Assembly: GCA_904418995.1 (NCBI GenBank)
Contig: CAJFQF010000008.1
Span: forward strand, 1-64,000
DNA length: 64,000 nt
DNA from: Heritagella_A intestinalis
GTDB lineage: Bacteria > Bacillota > Clostridia > Oscillospirales > Acutalibacteraceae
Direction: 5' to 3'
Below, piece by piece: positions 24,242-31,936 of the stretch. Position numbers and translations under genes: made by a program. Each line of letters begins with the position of its first letter. Within the stretch, counting starts at the first letter, position 1. Below the pieces are notes generated by a model. That model had not been told where the DNA came from. It made no database searches and saw nothing but the letters and a program-made list of their open reading frames with translations.

Positions 24242-26011
24242 ATGGCGCTGGACGGTATTTTTCTGCATCATCTGCGGCGCGAGCTGGCAGACCGGGCGGT
24301 AGATGCCCGGGTCGATAAAATCTATCAGCCCAACCGGGATGAAATTATCATCACCCTGCGTACCCGGGGAGACCGGTTTTATCTGCTGCTTTCGGCGAGA
24401 GTCAACAGCGCCAGGGCCCATTTCACCCGCTGTTTGCCGGAGAACCCCATGCAGCCGCCTATGCTCTGTATGCTGCTGCGTAAGCGCCTCACCGGGGCGC
24501 GCCTGCTTTCCATTGAGCAGCCCGGATTGGAGCGAATGCTCCGCTTTGCCTTTGATACGGTCAACGAACTGGGGGACCATGTGCGTCTAGAGCTGGTGGT
24601 GGAAATTATGGGCCGCTACAGCAATGTCATCCTTATTGACGAAAATGGAAAAATCATCGATGCTCTCAAGCGGGTAGACGCAGAGATGAGCTCTGAGCGC
24701 TTGGTGCTTCCCGGCGTTACCTATCATCTGCCTCCGGCCCAGGATAAGCTGAATCTTTTGGAAGCAGAGGTGCCAGAGGTACTTCATCGTCTGGAAACTC
24801 AGCCTGGAGATTCGGAGCTTTCCAAGGGACTGCTTTCGGCCCTACAGGGGGTTTCTCCCATTGTCTGCCGGGAACTGCAGCAGTTGACCGGTCACGGAGC
24901 CACCCTCTATACCAAACAGCTCTCGGATGAGCACAAGCAGCGGCTGGCATTCTTCTTGGGACAGCTGCAAAAAACGGCTCGGGAAACTTCCGGAACCCCT
25001 CACATGGTGGTGGATTTGGCCCGGCACAAGCCCACGGACATTTCCTTTATGAATATCACCCAATACGGCACGTCCGCTATGGTGCGCACAGCGGAGACCT
25101 TCTCGGAATTGCTGGACAGCTTTTATGCAGAACGGGACCATGTAGAGCGGATGCGGGTACGGGAGGCCGACCTGCTTCGGGTAATCACGACGGCGTCCGA
25201 GCGCCTCAGCCGGAAAATTGGCCATCAGCAGGCGGAACTGGCCCAGTGTACCCAGCGGGACCACCTGCGGGTGTGCGGCGACCTTCTCAGTGCGAACCTC
25301 TATCAGCTGGAAAAAGGCGCTTCGTCGGTGCAGCTCCAGAATTTCTATGAGGAAAGCCTGCCAATGGTGGAAATCAAATTAGACCCAGCTCTGACTCCAA
25401 ACCAGAACGCACAAAAGTATTATAAGGAATACCGCAAGGCCAAAACCGCTGAGGAAAAACTCACCGAGCAGATTGAAATCGCGCAAAAGGAATTGGTTTA
25501 CCTGGATTCGGTGCTGGACGAATTGGGCCGCGCCCAAACGGAAAAGGACCTCTCGGAAATCCGTCAGGAGCTTATAGAGCAGGGGTATATCCGGGCGCTG
25601 CGCAATGGGAAAGGAAAAAATCGCAAGGAGCCGGCCCCGGCTGCACCTTTGGAATTTTGCACTTCTGATGGGTTCACGGTTTTGGTTGGCCGGAACAACC
25701 GCCAAAACGACCGGCTGACCCTGAAGCAGGCCAACAATAACGACATTTGGTTCCACACCAAGAACATTCCCGGTTCCCACACCATTTTGGTGACGGAAGG
25801 AAAGGAACCTACGGAAACAGCTCTGCTGGAAGCTGCCCAGATTGCCGCGCTCCACAGCCGGGGCAAGGATTCCTCCCAGGTGCCGGTGGACTATACCCAG
25901 GTGCGTCATGTGAGCAAGCCTCAGGGAGCCAAGCCGGGAATGGTGATCTATGTGCAGTATAAGACCCTCTATGTAACGCCGGCCCTGCCGCAGCAGAGGG
26001 AAGAGGCCTAA
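24242..26011 (+). CDS. rqcH: Rqc2 homologue RqcH (NFACT family)
   Basis: A 589-residue NFACT protein, formerly called fibronectin-binding protein A. It has the NFACT-N domain (start MALDGIFLHHL), a helix-hairpin-helix region, a long coiled coil (about 290-440) and the C-terminal NFACT-R/DUF814 domain (DIWFHTKNIPGSHT, about 500-513). It binds stalled 50S subunits and recruits Ala-tRNA to add alanine tails for degradation. The Asp97-Arg98 pair of Bacillus RqcH is Glu97-Arg98 here. The AGGAGAGG site precedes the ATG. Confidence 0.92.
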   Translation: MALDGIFLHHLRRELADRAVDARVDKIYQPNRDEIIITLRTRGDRFYLLLSARVNSARAHFTRCLPENPMQPPMLCMLLRKRLTGARLLSIEQPGLERMLRFAFDTVNELGDHVRLELVVEIMGRYSNVILIDENGKIIDALKRVDAEMSSERLVLPGVTYHLPPAQDKLNLLEAEVPEVLHRLETQPGDSELSKGLLSALQGVSPIVCRELQQLTGHGATLYTKQLSDEHKQRLAFFLGQLQKTARETSGTPHMVVDLARHKPTDISFMNITQYGTSAMVRTAETFSELLDSFYAERDHVERMRVREADLLRVITTASERLSRKIGHQQAELAQCTQRDHLRVCGDLLSANLYQLEKGASSVQLQNFYEESLPMVEIKLDPALTPNQNAQKYYKEYRKAKTAEEKLTEQIEIAQKELVYLDSVLDELGRAQTEKDLSEIRQELIEQGYIRALRNGKGKNRKEPAPAAPLEFCTSDGFTVLVGRNNRQNDRLTLKQANNNDIWFHTKNIPGSHTILVTEGKEPTETALLEAAQIAALHSRGKDSSQVPVDYTQVRHVSKPQGAKPGMVIYVQYKTLYVTPALPQQREEA

Positions 26012-26049
26012 CCGCCTCGGTATTTTTTCGGAAAGGGATTTCATGCTCT

Positions 26050-27180
26050 ATGTATCGACTGATTAAACAGGAAGGCGCTGCCCGGCGAGGGGAATTCACC
26101 ACTGTCCACGGGACAATCCAGATGCCAGCCTTTATGAATGTGGCCACCTGTGGCGCCATTAAGGGTGCGGTTTCCGCTCTGGATTTAAAAGATGTTCACT
26201 GCCAGGTGCAGCTCTGTAATACCTATCATCTTCACCTGCGTCCGGGCGACGAGGTTGTCAAAAAGCTGGGCGGGCTTCACACCATGACCCGCTGGGACGG
26301 CCCTATTTTAACGGATAGCGGCGGGTTTCAGGTGTTCTCCCTGGCCAAGCTGCGCAACATTAAAGAAGAGGGCGTCACCTTTGCTTCCCATATTGACGGC
26401 CGCCGGATTTTTATGGGGCCGGAGGAGAGTATCCGCATCCAGTCTAATCTGGGCTCCACTATCGCCATGGCCTTTGACGAGTGTGTGGAAAACCCCGCTA
26501 CCTATGAATACGCCAAGGCATCCTGCGCCCGCACGGCCCGTTGGCTGGAGCGGTGCAAAGCGGAAATGGACCGCCTGAACCAGCTGCCGGATACTCTGAA
26601 TCCTCATCAGATGCTGTGGGGCATCAATCAGGGCTGCACCTTTGCCGATTTGCGGGTGGACCACATGAAGCGCATCCGGGAATTGGACTTGGACGGCTAT
26701 GCTATCGGTGGCCTGGCGGTAGGGGAGCCAGCGGAGGTGATGTATGAGATTATTGAAGCGGTAACTCCCGAAATGCCCGCAAACAGGCCCCGTTACCTGA
26801 TGGGCGTGGGGACGCCTGCCAATATTTTAGAGGCGGTACGCCGCGGTGTGGATATTTTCGACTGCGTCATGCCCACTCGGAACGCCCGCCACGGGCACAT
26901 TTTTACCATGGAAGGCGTGCGCAACCTGATGAACGCCAAATACACCCTGGACGAATCCCCTCTGGACCCGGAGTGCGACTGCCCTGTATGCCGGAATTTC
27001 AGCCGGGCCTATCTCCATCACCTGTTTAAGTCCGGGGAAATGCTGGCTATGCGCCTGAGCGTTCTGCACAACCTGTATTTCTACAACACCCTTATGGAGA
27101 AAATCCGCTTTGCCTTGGACGAGGGCCGCTTCGAGGCGTTCTATCGTGAACACATTGAAAACATTTCCAGGCGGATCTGA
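26050..27180 (+). CDS. tgt: queuine/preQ1 tRNA-guanine transglycosylase
   Basis: A 376-residue TIM-barrel enzyme of normal length. It shows the general acid/base aspartate in TDSGGFQVFS (about residues 90-99), the nucleophile region DCVMPTRNARHG (about 274-285) and the zinc site CDCPVCRNFSRAYLHHL (about 312-328). It swaps G34 for preQ1 in the GUN-anticodon tRNAs (Asp, Asn, His, Tyr). It precedes yajC as in many bacteria; queA is not in this window. Confidence 0.96.
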   Translation: MYRLIKQEGAARRGEFTTVHGTIQMPAFMNVATCGAIKGAVSALDLKDVHCQVQLCNTYHLHLRPGDEVVKKLGGLHTMTRWDGPILTDSGGFQVFSLAKLRNIKEEGVTFASHIDGRRIFMGPEESIRIQSNLGSTIAMAFDECVENPATYEYAKASCARTARWLERCKAEMDRLNQLPDTLNPHQMLWGINQGCTFADLRVDHMKRIRELDLDGYAIGGLAVGEPAEVMYEIIEAVTPEMPANRPRYLMGVGTPANILEAVRRGVDIFDCVMPTRNARHGHIFTMEGVRNLMNAKYTLDESPLDPECDCPVCRNFSRAYLHHLFKSGEMLAMRLSVLHNLYFYNTLMEKIRFALDEGRFEAFYREHIENISRRI

Positions 27181-27197
27181 AAATAACAGGAAATCCC

Positions 27198-27226
27198 TTG
27201 CAACCCTTGGAAATCCCTGTTATAAT
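27198..27226 (+). promoter_or_regulatory. promoter of yajC
   Basis: -35 TTGCAA (27198-27203), 17-bp spacer, -10 TATAAT (27221-27226) with an upstream TG (extended -10). Confidence 0.8.
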
Positions 27227-27250
27227 GAAAACATTCTGTTGGAGGTGTAA

Positions 27251-27262
27251 ATGACAAAATGA
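27251..27262 (+). other. three-codon upstream ORF overlapping the yajC start
   Basis: ATG-ACA-AAA-TGA begins 5 nt after GGAGG (27241-27245), and its stop overlaps the yajC ATG (27259). The strong ribosome site is better spaced for this mini-ORF than for yajC (13 nt), so yajC may be reached by reinitiation. Confidence 0.45.
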
Positions 27263-27588
27263 ATCAGTATTTTCTTTTGGAAGGCGGCGAAGGCGGCGGA
27301 GCCATGAGCATTATTATGATGGTTCTGGTGTATGCAGTGCTGATCGGCGCTCTGTATCTCATCTTCTTCCGTCCTCAGTCTAAGAAGAGGAAGAAAGAGG
27401 ACAAGATGCGTAAAGAAGCCCAGATCGGCGATGAAATTACCACCATCGGTGGAATTTGCGGACGTATTGTGGGCATCAAAGAGGACACCGAGACCCTGAT
27501 TATTGAGACCGGTACCGACCGCAGCAAGCTTCGCATCAAGCGCTGGGCCATTGGCAGTGTGGATACCATCCACGAGGATGCGGAATAA
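27259..27588 (+). CDS. yajC: preprotein translocase subunit YajC
   Basis: A 109-residue membrane protein. After a short Gly-rich start, one hydrophobic segment (SIIMMVLVYAVLIGALYLIF, about 16-35) is followed by the conserved RPQSKKRKKEDKM and a cytoplasmic domain with GDEITTIGGICGRIV. YajC associates with SecDF-SecYEG. secD/secF are not next to it; instead a TIGR04086 protein and the SCIFF genes follow. Confidence 0.94.
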   Translation: MNQYFLLEGGEGGGAMSIIMMVLVYAVLIGALYLIFFRPQSKKRKKEDKMRKEAQIGDEITTIGGICGRIVGIKEDTETLIIETGTDRSKLRIKRWAIGSVDTIHEDAE

Positions 27589-27604
27589 TCTGCTTATTGG
27601 AATA

Positions 27605-27665
27605 AAATCCCCTTGCGCAGCATACTTATCCCATAGATAAGGGCTGATTGCAAGGGGGATTTTTT
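27605..27665 (+). terminator. terminator after yajC whose 3' arm contains the next ribosome site
   Basis: AATCCCCTTGC pairs with GCAAGGGGGATT (one bulged G), with an inner hairpin CTTATC (27625-27630) / GATAAG (27636-27641), then six T ending at the next ATG (27666). The AAGGGGG in the right arm is the ribosome site of the TIGR04086 gene. Confidence 0.75.
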
Positions 27666-28085
27666 ATGCGTCCAGGTTCTGAAAAAGAAGGGATTTCCCG
27701 GATCGTGCTGGGAACGGTCATTGGCTGCGGCTGCGGCCTGCTGCTGTGCTGCCTGCTTTTGCTGGTGATATCTGCGGCTTTTGTCTCCTGGGAAAAACTC
27801 CCGTATGCCGCTTTAGAAGGGATTTCCCTGGTGATAAGCCTTTTCGGGGGAATCCTGGCGGGCTTTGTGGGAGCAAAAATTGTGGGCCGCATGGGATTGA
27901 TTGCTGGTGTCTGCTCGGCAGCGGCCATGCTGCTGATTTTGGCAGCTATCGGGTTTGTGCTTACCGGCAGCGGCAGTGTCTCTGTGGCTTCCGCGTTGAC
28001 CCGCGCCTGCGCCCTGCTTTTGTCCGGCGCCATCGGCGGGATGATCGCCACCGGGCAAAAGCAAAAAATCAGGCGGCGAAAGTAA
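27666..28085 (+). CDS. TIGR04086 family membrane protein
   Basis: A 139-residue protein with four hydrophobic helices (about 15-40, 48-68, 75-97 and 105-128) and a basic cytoplasmic end (KQKIRRRK). It matches the TIGR04086 family by its position after yajC, its size and its topology; the family has no known function. The start is ATG 27666, with AAGGGGG 7 nt upstream inside a terminator stem, so expression probably depends on that structure being open. Confidence 0.75.
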   Translation: MRPGSEKEGISRIVLGTVIGCGCGLLLCCLLLLVISAAFVSWEKLPYAALEGISLVISLFGGILAGFVGAKIVGRMGLIAGVCSAAAMLLILAAIGFVLTGSGSVSVASALTRACALLLSGAIGGMIATGQKQKIRRRK

Positions 28086-28113
28086 AATTATCCTTTTATT
28101 TAGGCGAAGGATA

Positions 28114-28122
28114 TGGTATAAT
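28114..28122 (+). promoter_or_regulatory. extended -10 promoter of scfA
   Basis: TGGTATAAT (28114-28122) with an AT-rich, weak -35 region. Located about 77 bp before the SCIFF start. Confidence 0.55.
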
Positions 28123-28132
28123 GAAGAAAATT

Positions 28133-28168
28133 AGGTTTTAAAAGGAAGAACGCTCTTCCTCAAAACCT
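28133..28168 (+). promoter_or_regulatory. 5' leader stem-loop of scfA
   Basis: AGGTTTT (28133-28139) pairs with AAAACCT (28162-28168), and inside it AGGAAG (28143-28148) pairs with CTTCCT (28155-28160). The structure lies between the promoter and the scfA ribosome site (GGAGG, 28185-28189) and could stabilise the mRNA. Confidence 0.55.
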
Positions 28169-28198
28169 GATATCGTTAAGAAACGGAGGTTTTTCTTT

Positions 28199-28345
28199 AT
28201 GAAGCAGATCAAGACTTTGAACCAAGCTAACCTGAAGGAAAGCGCTGCCAAGGGTGGCTGCGGCGAATGCCAGGCATCCTGCCAGTCCGCTTGCAAGACT
28301 TCTTGCACGGTTGCAAATCAGAAGTGCGAGCACGCTGATAAGTAA
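28199..28345 (+). CDS. scfA: SCIFF: six-cysteine ranthipeptide precursor
   Basis: A 48-residue peptide with GGAGG 9 nt upstream of its ATG. It begins MKQIKTLNQANLKESAAKGG and has exactly six cysteines at 21, 24, 28, 32, 36 and 43, the defining six-cysteines-in-forty-five pattern of SCIFF. The first 20 residues are the leader bound by the maturase; in studied members Cys is joined to a Thr through a gamma thioether, and Thr34 and Thr37 are present here. The maturase ScfB is encoded 140 bp downstream. The mature function is unknown, though the pair is nearly universal in Clostridia. Confidence 0.97.
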   Translation: MKQIKTLNQANLKESAAKGGCGECQASCQSACKTSCTVANQKCEHADK

Positions 28346-28364
28346 TCTGGCGACTTTATGGAAA

Positions 28365-28408
28365 ATGCGGCACGGAGTTTGCCCCTGAAAGGGCCGCTCT
28401 TGCCGCAT
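28365..28408 (+). other. first hairpin between scfA and scfB
   Basis: ATGCGGCA (28365-28372) pairs perfectly with TGCCGCAT (28401-28408). No T run follows, so it may protect or fold the 3' end of an scfA transcript. Confidence 0.5.
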
Positions 28409-28420
28409 GAATAAAGAGTG

Positions 28421-28455
28421 TTAAGGGACAGTGAAAGATTCTGTCCCTTAAATTT
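28421..28455 (+). terminator. second hairpin, probable partial terminator between scfA and scfB
   Basis: Perfect 11-bp stem TTAAGGGACAG (28421-28431) / CTGTCCCTTAA (28441-28451), followed by ATTTTG. The short T run suggests incomplete termination, giving more scfA than scfB mRNA. Confidence 0.65.
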
Positions 28456-28485
28456 TGTAATAGAAGGCAAAAGGGAGAAAAAAGA

Positions 28486-29844
28486 ATGATTCATAAGTAT
28501 ACTTTAAATGGGTATCGGATTGTCCTGGATACCAACAGTGGCGCGGTTCATTTGTTTGACGAAGCCCCCTATGAAATGCTGGACTATTTGGACGGTGCCG
28601 TTCCGGAAGAGCCTCCCGCCGCTATGGAGGAAGCTTTGAGAGACCGCTGGCCCCGGGAAACCTTTGAAGAGGCCTATGAAGAGCTCAAAGAGCTGTATCG
28701 TCAGGGGCTGCTGTTCTCCGAAGACGGCTATGAGCGGTTTTCTGATATGATGGTCAATTCCCCGGTGAAGGCCATGTGCCTCAACGTGGCCCACGACTGC
28801 AATCTGCGCTGTGAGTACTGTTTTGCAGCGAAGGGCGATTTCGGCTGCGGCCGGAAGCTGATGCCTCTGGAAGTAGGGAAAAAGGCCATCGACTTCCTCA
28901 TTACCCATTCCGCCGGACGCCACAATCTGGAAATGGACTTCTTTGGCGGCGAGCCCCTGATGAATTGGGATGTGGTCAAGGAACTGGTATTGTATGCCCG
29001 GGAGCAGGAGAAACTCTATAACAAGAATTTCCGCTTCACCATTACCACCAACGGCCTGCTGCTGACCGATGACAAGATCGATTTCATCAATCGGGAGATG
29101 TCCAACTGCGTGCTCTCTCTGGACGGCCGGAAAGAAGTAAACGACCGGCTGCGGGTGCGGGTAGACGGCACTGGCTGCTATGACCAGATTGTGCCTAAAT
29201 ATCAGAAACTGGTAGCCCAAAGAGGCGACAAGGACTACTATGCCCGGGGAACCTTCACCAAATACAACCTGGACTTTACTGAGGACGTTCTGCATATGGC
29301 TGATTTGGGCTTTGACCAGGTTTCTGTGGAGCCGGTAGTTTCCGATGAAAAGCTGGATTACTCTATCAAGACGGAAGACCTGACCCGTGTGTTCGAAGAG
29401 TATGAGCGTCTGGCTAACGCTTTGATCCGCCGCCGGAAAGAGGGGAGAGGCTTTAACTTCTTCCACTTTATGATCGACCTGAACCAAGGTCCCTGCGCCA
29501 TTAAGCGGCTGCGGGGCTGTGGCTGCGGCAATGAATATGTTGCCGTCACGCCCGAAGGGGATATCTATCCCTGCCATCAGTTCGTAGGAGATGAGCAGTG
29601 GAAGATGGGCAACGTGTTGGAAGATTCCTTCGACCTCTCCATGAAGGAACGCTTTGCCAAAGCCAACGTATATTCCAAGCCGGAATGTAAAAACTGCTGG
29701 GCCAAGTTCTACTGCAGCGGTGGCTGCAACGCGAACAACTGGCAGTACGAAGGGGATATCCTCCATTCTCACCCCATTTCCTGTGAACTGGAAAAGAAGC
29801 GTATTGAATGCGCTATCATGATCCAGGCAGCTCTCAGCGAATAA
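28486..29844 (+). CDS. scfB: radical SAM SPASM maturase of SCIFF
   Basis: A 452-residue peptide-modifying radical SAM enzyme. An N-terminal RiPP recognition element (about residues 1-90, start MIHKYTLNGYRIVLDTNSG) is followed by the CX3CX2C cluster motif CNLRCEYC (about 105-112). The C-terminal SPASM domain (about 345-440) has many cysteines (CGCGNEY, CHQF, CKNCWAKFYCSGGC) for two auxiliary 4Fe-4S clusters. It forms Cys-Thr thioether bridges in ScfA. AGGGAG precedes the ATG. It is expressed with scfA through a leaky hairpin. Confidence 0.96.
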   Translation: MIHKYTLNGYRIVLDTNSGAVHLFDEAPYEMLDYLDGAVPEEPPAAMEEALRDRWPRETFEEAYEELKELYRQGLLFSEDGYERFSDMMVNSPVKAMCLNVAHDCNLRCEYCFAAKGDFGCGRKLMPLEVGKKAIDFLITHSAGRHNLEMDFFGGEPLMNWDVVKELVLYAREQEKLYNKNFRFTITTNGLLLTDDKIDFINREMSNCVLSLDGRKEVNDRLRVRVDGTGCYDQIVPKYQKLVAQRGDKDYYARGTFTKYNLDFTEDVLHMADLGFDQVSVEPVVSDEKLDYSIKTEDLTRVFEEYERLANALIRRRKEGRGFNFFHFMIDLNQGPCAIKRLRGCGCGNEYVAVTPEGDIYPCHQFVGDEQWKMGNVLEDSFDLSMKERFAKANVYSKPECKNCWAKFYCSGGCNANNWQYEGDILHSHPISCELEKKRIECAIMIQAALSE

Positions 29845-29879
29845 CTTTAATCCTGCTATCGCCATAAAAATTCTTTTGG

Positions 29880-29975
29880 AACTCCTGATCTCTCCACTTT
29901 TTGTTCCCGATCTCCCGGATTTCCTTGAAAACCGGGCAGAAAAGGGAAGAGAAGCGAGAAATCGGGAGTTTTTTT
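29880..29975 (+). terminator. long branched terminator of scfB
   Basis: AACTCCTGATCTCTC (29880-29894) pairs with GAGAAATCGGGAGTT (29956-29970) with one mismatch and one wobble. An inner CCCGG (29914-29918) / CCGGG (29932-29936) hairpin sits inside it. The stem ends in a T run. Confidence 0.75.
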
Positions 29976-30046
29976 GCGGAAAAAATTGAATTATACAGTT
30001 TATTGCATAAATATTCGTTTATAAGTAGAGTAGCTGTCGCTTTATT

Positions 30047-30078
30047 GGTTTACATAATTTTTAAGCAGGTTACATAAT
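30047..30078 (+). repeat. two direct repeats similar to Xer half-sites
   Basis: GGTTTACATAAT (30047-30058) and AGGTTACATAAT (30067-30078), 20 bp apart and therefore on the same DNA face. Each resembles the XerD-arm of the Bacillus subtilis dif site as I recall it (AGTTTACATAA), 10 of 11 positions. No XerC arm was found next to them. Confidence 0.45.
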
Positions 30079-30135
30079 GTTAGAGGCTGTTTTTCTTGCA
30101 AGTGTATAAACTTTCTGAACAGTGCATATTTTGCC

Positions 30136-30164
30136 TTGCGCTCTTGGGGGAAAAGGGGTATAGT
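30136..30164 (+). promoter_or_regulatory. promoter of spoIIM-xerD operon
   Basis: -35 TTGCGC (30136-30141), 17-bp spacer, -10 TATAGT (30159-30164). Confidence 0.55.
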
Positions 30165-30283
30165 ATAAATAAAGTATGAAGAAGTGGGCTGTGCTTACTG
30201 GTTTCTCCGTGTATCATATTTCTTTCTCCTCTTCCATATATTGATTCTAACAGTGTTTATTTAGAAGGGCTGGAGGATGGATT

Positions 30284-30955
30284 ATGGTATGGGTTCGAAG
30301 TAAAAAGAAGTATATGAGAACCGGCACAGCTACAGCTTCTCACCGGACAAGCAGAGCCGGAAAGCCGGAGCCTTCTGCGGAAAAGCCTTTGGAGCCCCGC
30401 GTTCCTGTTTGGCTGATTGTGGGGCCGGCATTATTTTTGGCTGGAATTGCGGCTGGCGCTGTTTTTTCCAGCAGCGCGCCAAGAGAGACGGTTTCCCATT
30501 TGGATTTCCTGTTCCAGACAGATTTCCGTCTGCGTTTGGAAGACCCCTTTTTTTCCGGTTTCGTTTCCTCGCTGGCTTCGTCTTTTTTGCTGGCCGCAGT
30601 GTGTTTTCTCTGCGGGCTTTCCATTTGGGGGCCCTTTTTGCTGCCGCTGGTTCCTGCGGTTCGGGGTTTTGGAGTCGGGTTGGTAGCAGGATACTTGTAT
30701 ACAGCTTATAGCTTGCAGGGCGGCGCATTTTATTGGCTGCTCTTCCTGCCTGGCACTCTGATTGGTTCGGTGGGAATTTTCTTAGCGGTCCAGGAAAGCT
30801 GGAGATTTTCCAAACGGCTTTCCATGGGCGGCTCAGTTAAGGCCAAAATCGGCCCCTATACTTTTCGGTTCGGACTATTCCTCGTACCGTGCCTCATGGG
30901 AGCGCTGCTGGAATGGGGGACTTCCGCCATTTTTTCATCGCTGTTTTCTTTTTAA
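30284..30955 (+). CDS. spoIIM: stage II sporulation protein M-like membrane protein
   Basis: A 223-residue integral membrane protein with about five hydrophobic segments (around residues 43-62, 88-112, 115-140, 145-170 and 195-218). Length, topology and the FFLCGLSIWG-PFLLPLVPAVRGFGVG segment fit SpoIIM/DUF95, and the position directly before a xerD-like gene is the typical Bacillota arrangement. SpoIIM with SpoIID/SpoIIP drives forespore engulfment. The first 40 residues are basic and low in complexity. GGAGG lies 8 nt before the ATG. Homology is weak enough to leave some doubt. Confidence 0.72.
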   Translation: MVWVRSKKKYMRTGTATASHRTSRAGKPEPSAEKPLEPRVPVWLIVGPALFLAGIAAGAVFSSSAPRETVSHLDFLFQTDFRLRLEDPFFSGFVSSLASSFLLAAVCFLCGLSIWGPFLLPLVPAVRGFGVGLVAGYLYTAYSLQGGAFYWLLFLPGTLIGSVGIFLAVQESWRFSKRLSMGGSVKAKIGPYTFRFGLFLVPCLMGALLEWGTSAIFSSLFSF

Positions 30956-30992
30956 CAGGGGATTTGTATATGTCAGAAAAGGGAGTGATACG

Positions 30993-31886
30993 ATGACTGA
31001 CTACGGAAAAGCGTTCTATGATTACCTGATTTCTAAAGGAGTTTCTCAAAACACGCTGGATTCCTATCAGCGGGATGTGGAACACTATCTGGCGTTTTTA
31101 AAAGAGCACGGAGACCCGCTCCCGGAAAAAACTGATAAGGAGATTTTGAGCCAATATGTAGCGGAACTGCAATCTTTGGGCCGTTCTCCTTCCACCGTGA
31201 CCCGGAATATGGCTTCTATCCGCTCCTTTTATCAATACCTGATCCAACTGGGGCTGACGGAGGAAAATCCGGCTAAACAGATCAAAATTCAAAAGAAGGA
31301 TAAAAAGCTGCCGCAGATCCTTACCCAACAGGAAGTGGAGCTTTTGCTCCGGCAGCCGGATATTTCAGAGCCAAAAGGGTGCCGGGACCGGGCCATGCTG
31401 GAGTTATTGTATGCCACAGGCATCCGAGTTTCCGAACTCACAGAGTTGGATCTCTCGGACATCCGACTGAAGGAAGGTCTTCTGCATTGCCGGAGCCATA
31501 AATCAGAGCGGACGATTCCGGTCTACCCGGCAGCTATCGCCGCAGTTTCCGATTATCTGCGGCGGGTGCGAAGCGAAATTGCGCCGAAATTGGAAGATGA
31601 GGGAGCCTTGTTCCTGAACTTTAATGGAAAACGCCTGACCCGGCAGGGCTTTTGGAAAATTATTAAGAACTATGCCCGCAGCGCCGGTATTACCAAAGAT
31701 ATCACACCCCACACTCTTCGCCATTCCTTTGCGCTGCACTTATTGGAAAACGGCGCCCAGCTCAAGGACATCCAAATGATGTTGGGACACGCTGACATTT
31801 CTTCGACACAAATTTACATTCAATTATTGGACAATCATATGAAAGAAGTGTATAATAGTTATCATCCCCGTGCCAAGATGGGATAA
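30993..31886 (+). CDS. xerD: XerD-like tyrosine recombinase
   Basis: A 297-residue site-specific recombinase of normal Xer size. A SAM-like N-terminal DNA-binding domain (about 1-85) is followed by the catalytic domain with R in ATGIRVSEL (about 147), HTLRH (about 240-244), the second H in GHADISSTQIYIQ and the tyrosine nucleophile (about 276). The end (HMKEVYNSYHPRA) is typical of XerD. With XerC it resolves chromosome dimers at dif. It lies 37 bp after spoIIM and shares its promoter. Confidence 0.9.
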   Translation: MTDYGKAFYDYLISKGVSQNTLDSYQRDVEHYLAFLKEHGDPLPEKTDKEILSQYVAELQSLGRSPSTVTRNMASIRSFYQYLIQLGLTEENPAKQIKIQKKDKKLPQILTQQEVELLLRQPDISEPKGCRDRAMLELLYATGIRVSELTELDLSDIRLKEGLLHCRSHKSERTIPVYPAAIAAVSDYLRRVRSEIAPKLEDEGALFLNFNGKRLTRQGFWKIIKNYARSAGITKDITPHTLRHSFALHLLENGAQLKDIQMMLGHADISSTQIYIQLLDNHMKEVYNSYHPRAKMG

Positions 31887-31936
31887 CAGAGCGAACCTTG
31901 CCCAGGCACAGATAACTTTATAGGAGTGATTGTACT

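Larger units (their letters stand above)
29845..30283. other. AT-rich 439-bp intergenic region between scfB and spoIIM
   Basis: From left to right: the scfB terminator (29880-29975), a weak promoter-like pair TTGCAT (30003-30008)/TAGAGT (30026-30031), two direct repeats (30047-30058 and 30067-30078), the spoIIM promoter (30136-30164) and a leader of about 115 nt. No ORF is supported. The base composition is clearly more AT-rich than that of the flanking genes. Confidence 0.6.

Noticed and set aside
28504..29865. 453-residue open frame on minus, opposite scfB
   Set aside because: The plus strand encodes an intact radical SAM enzyme with all cluster cysteines; the antisense frame is low in meaning.
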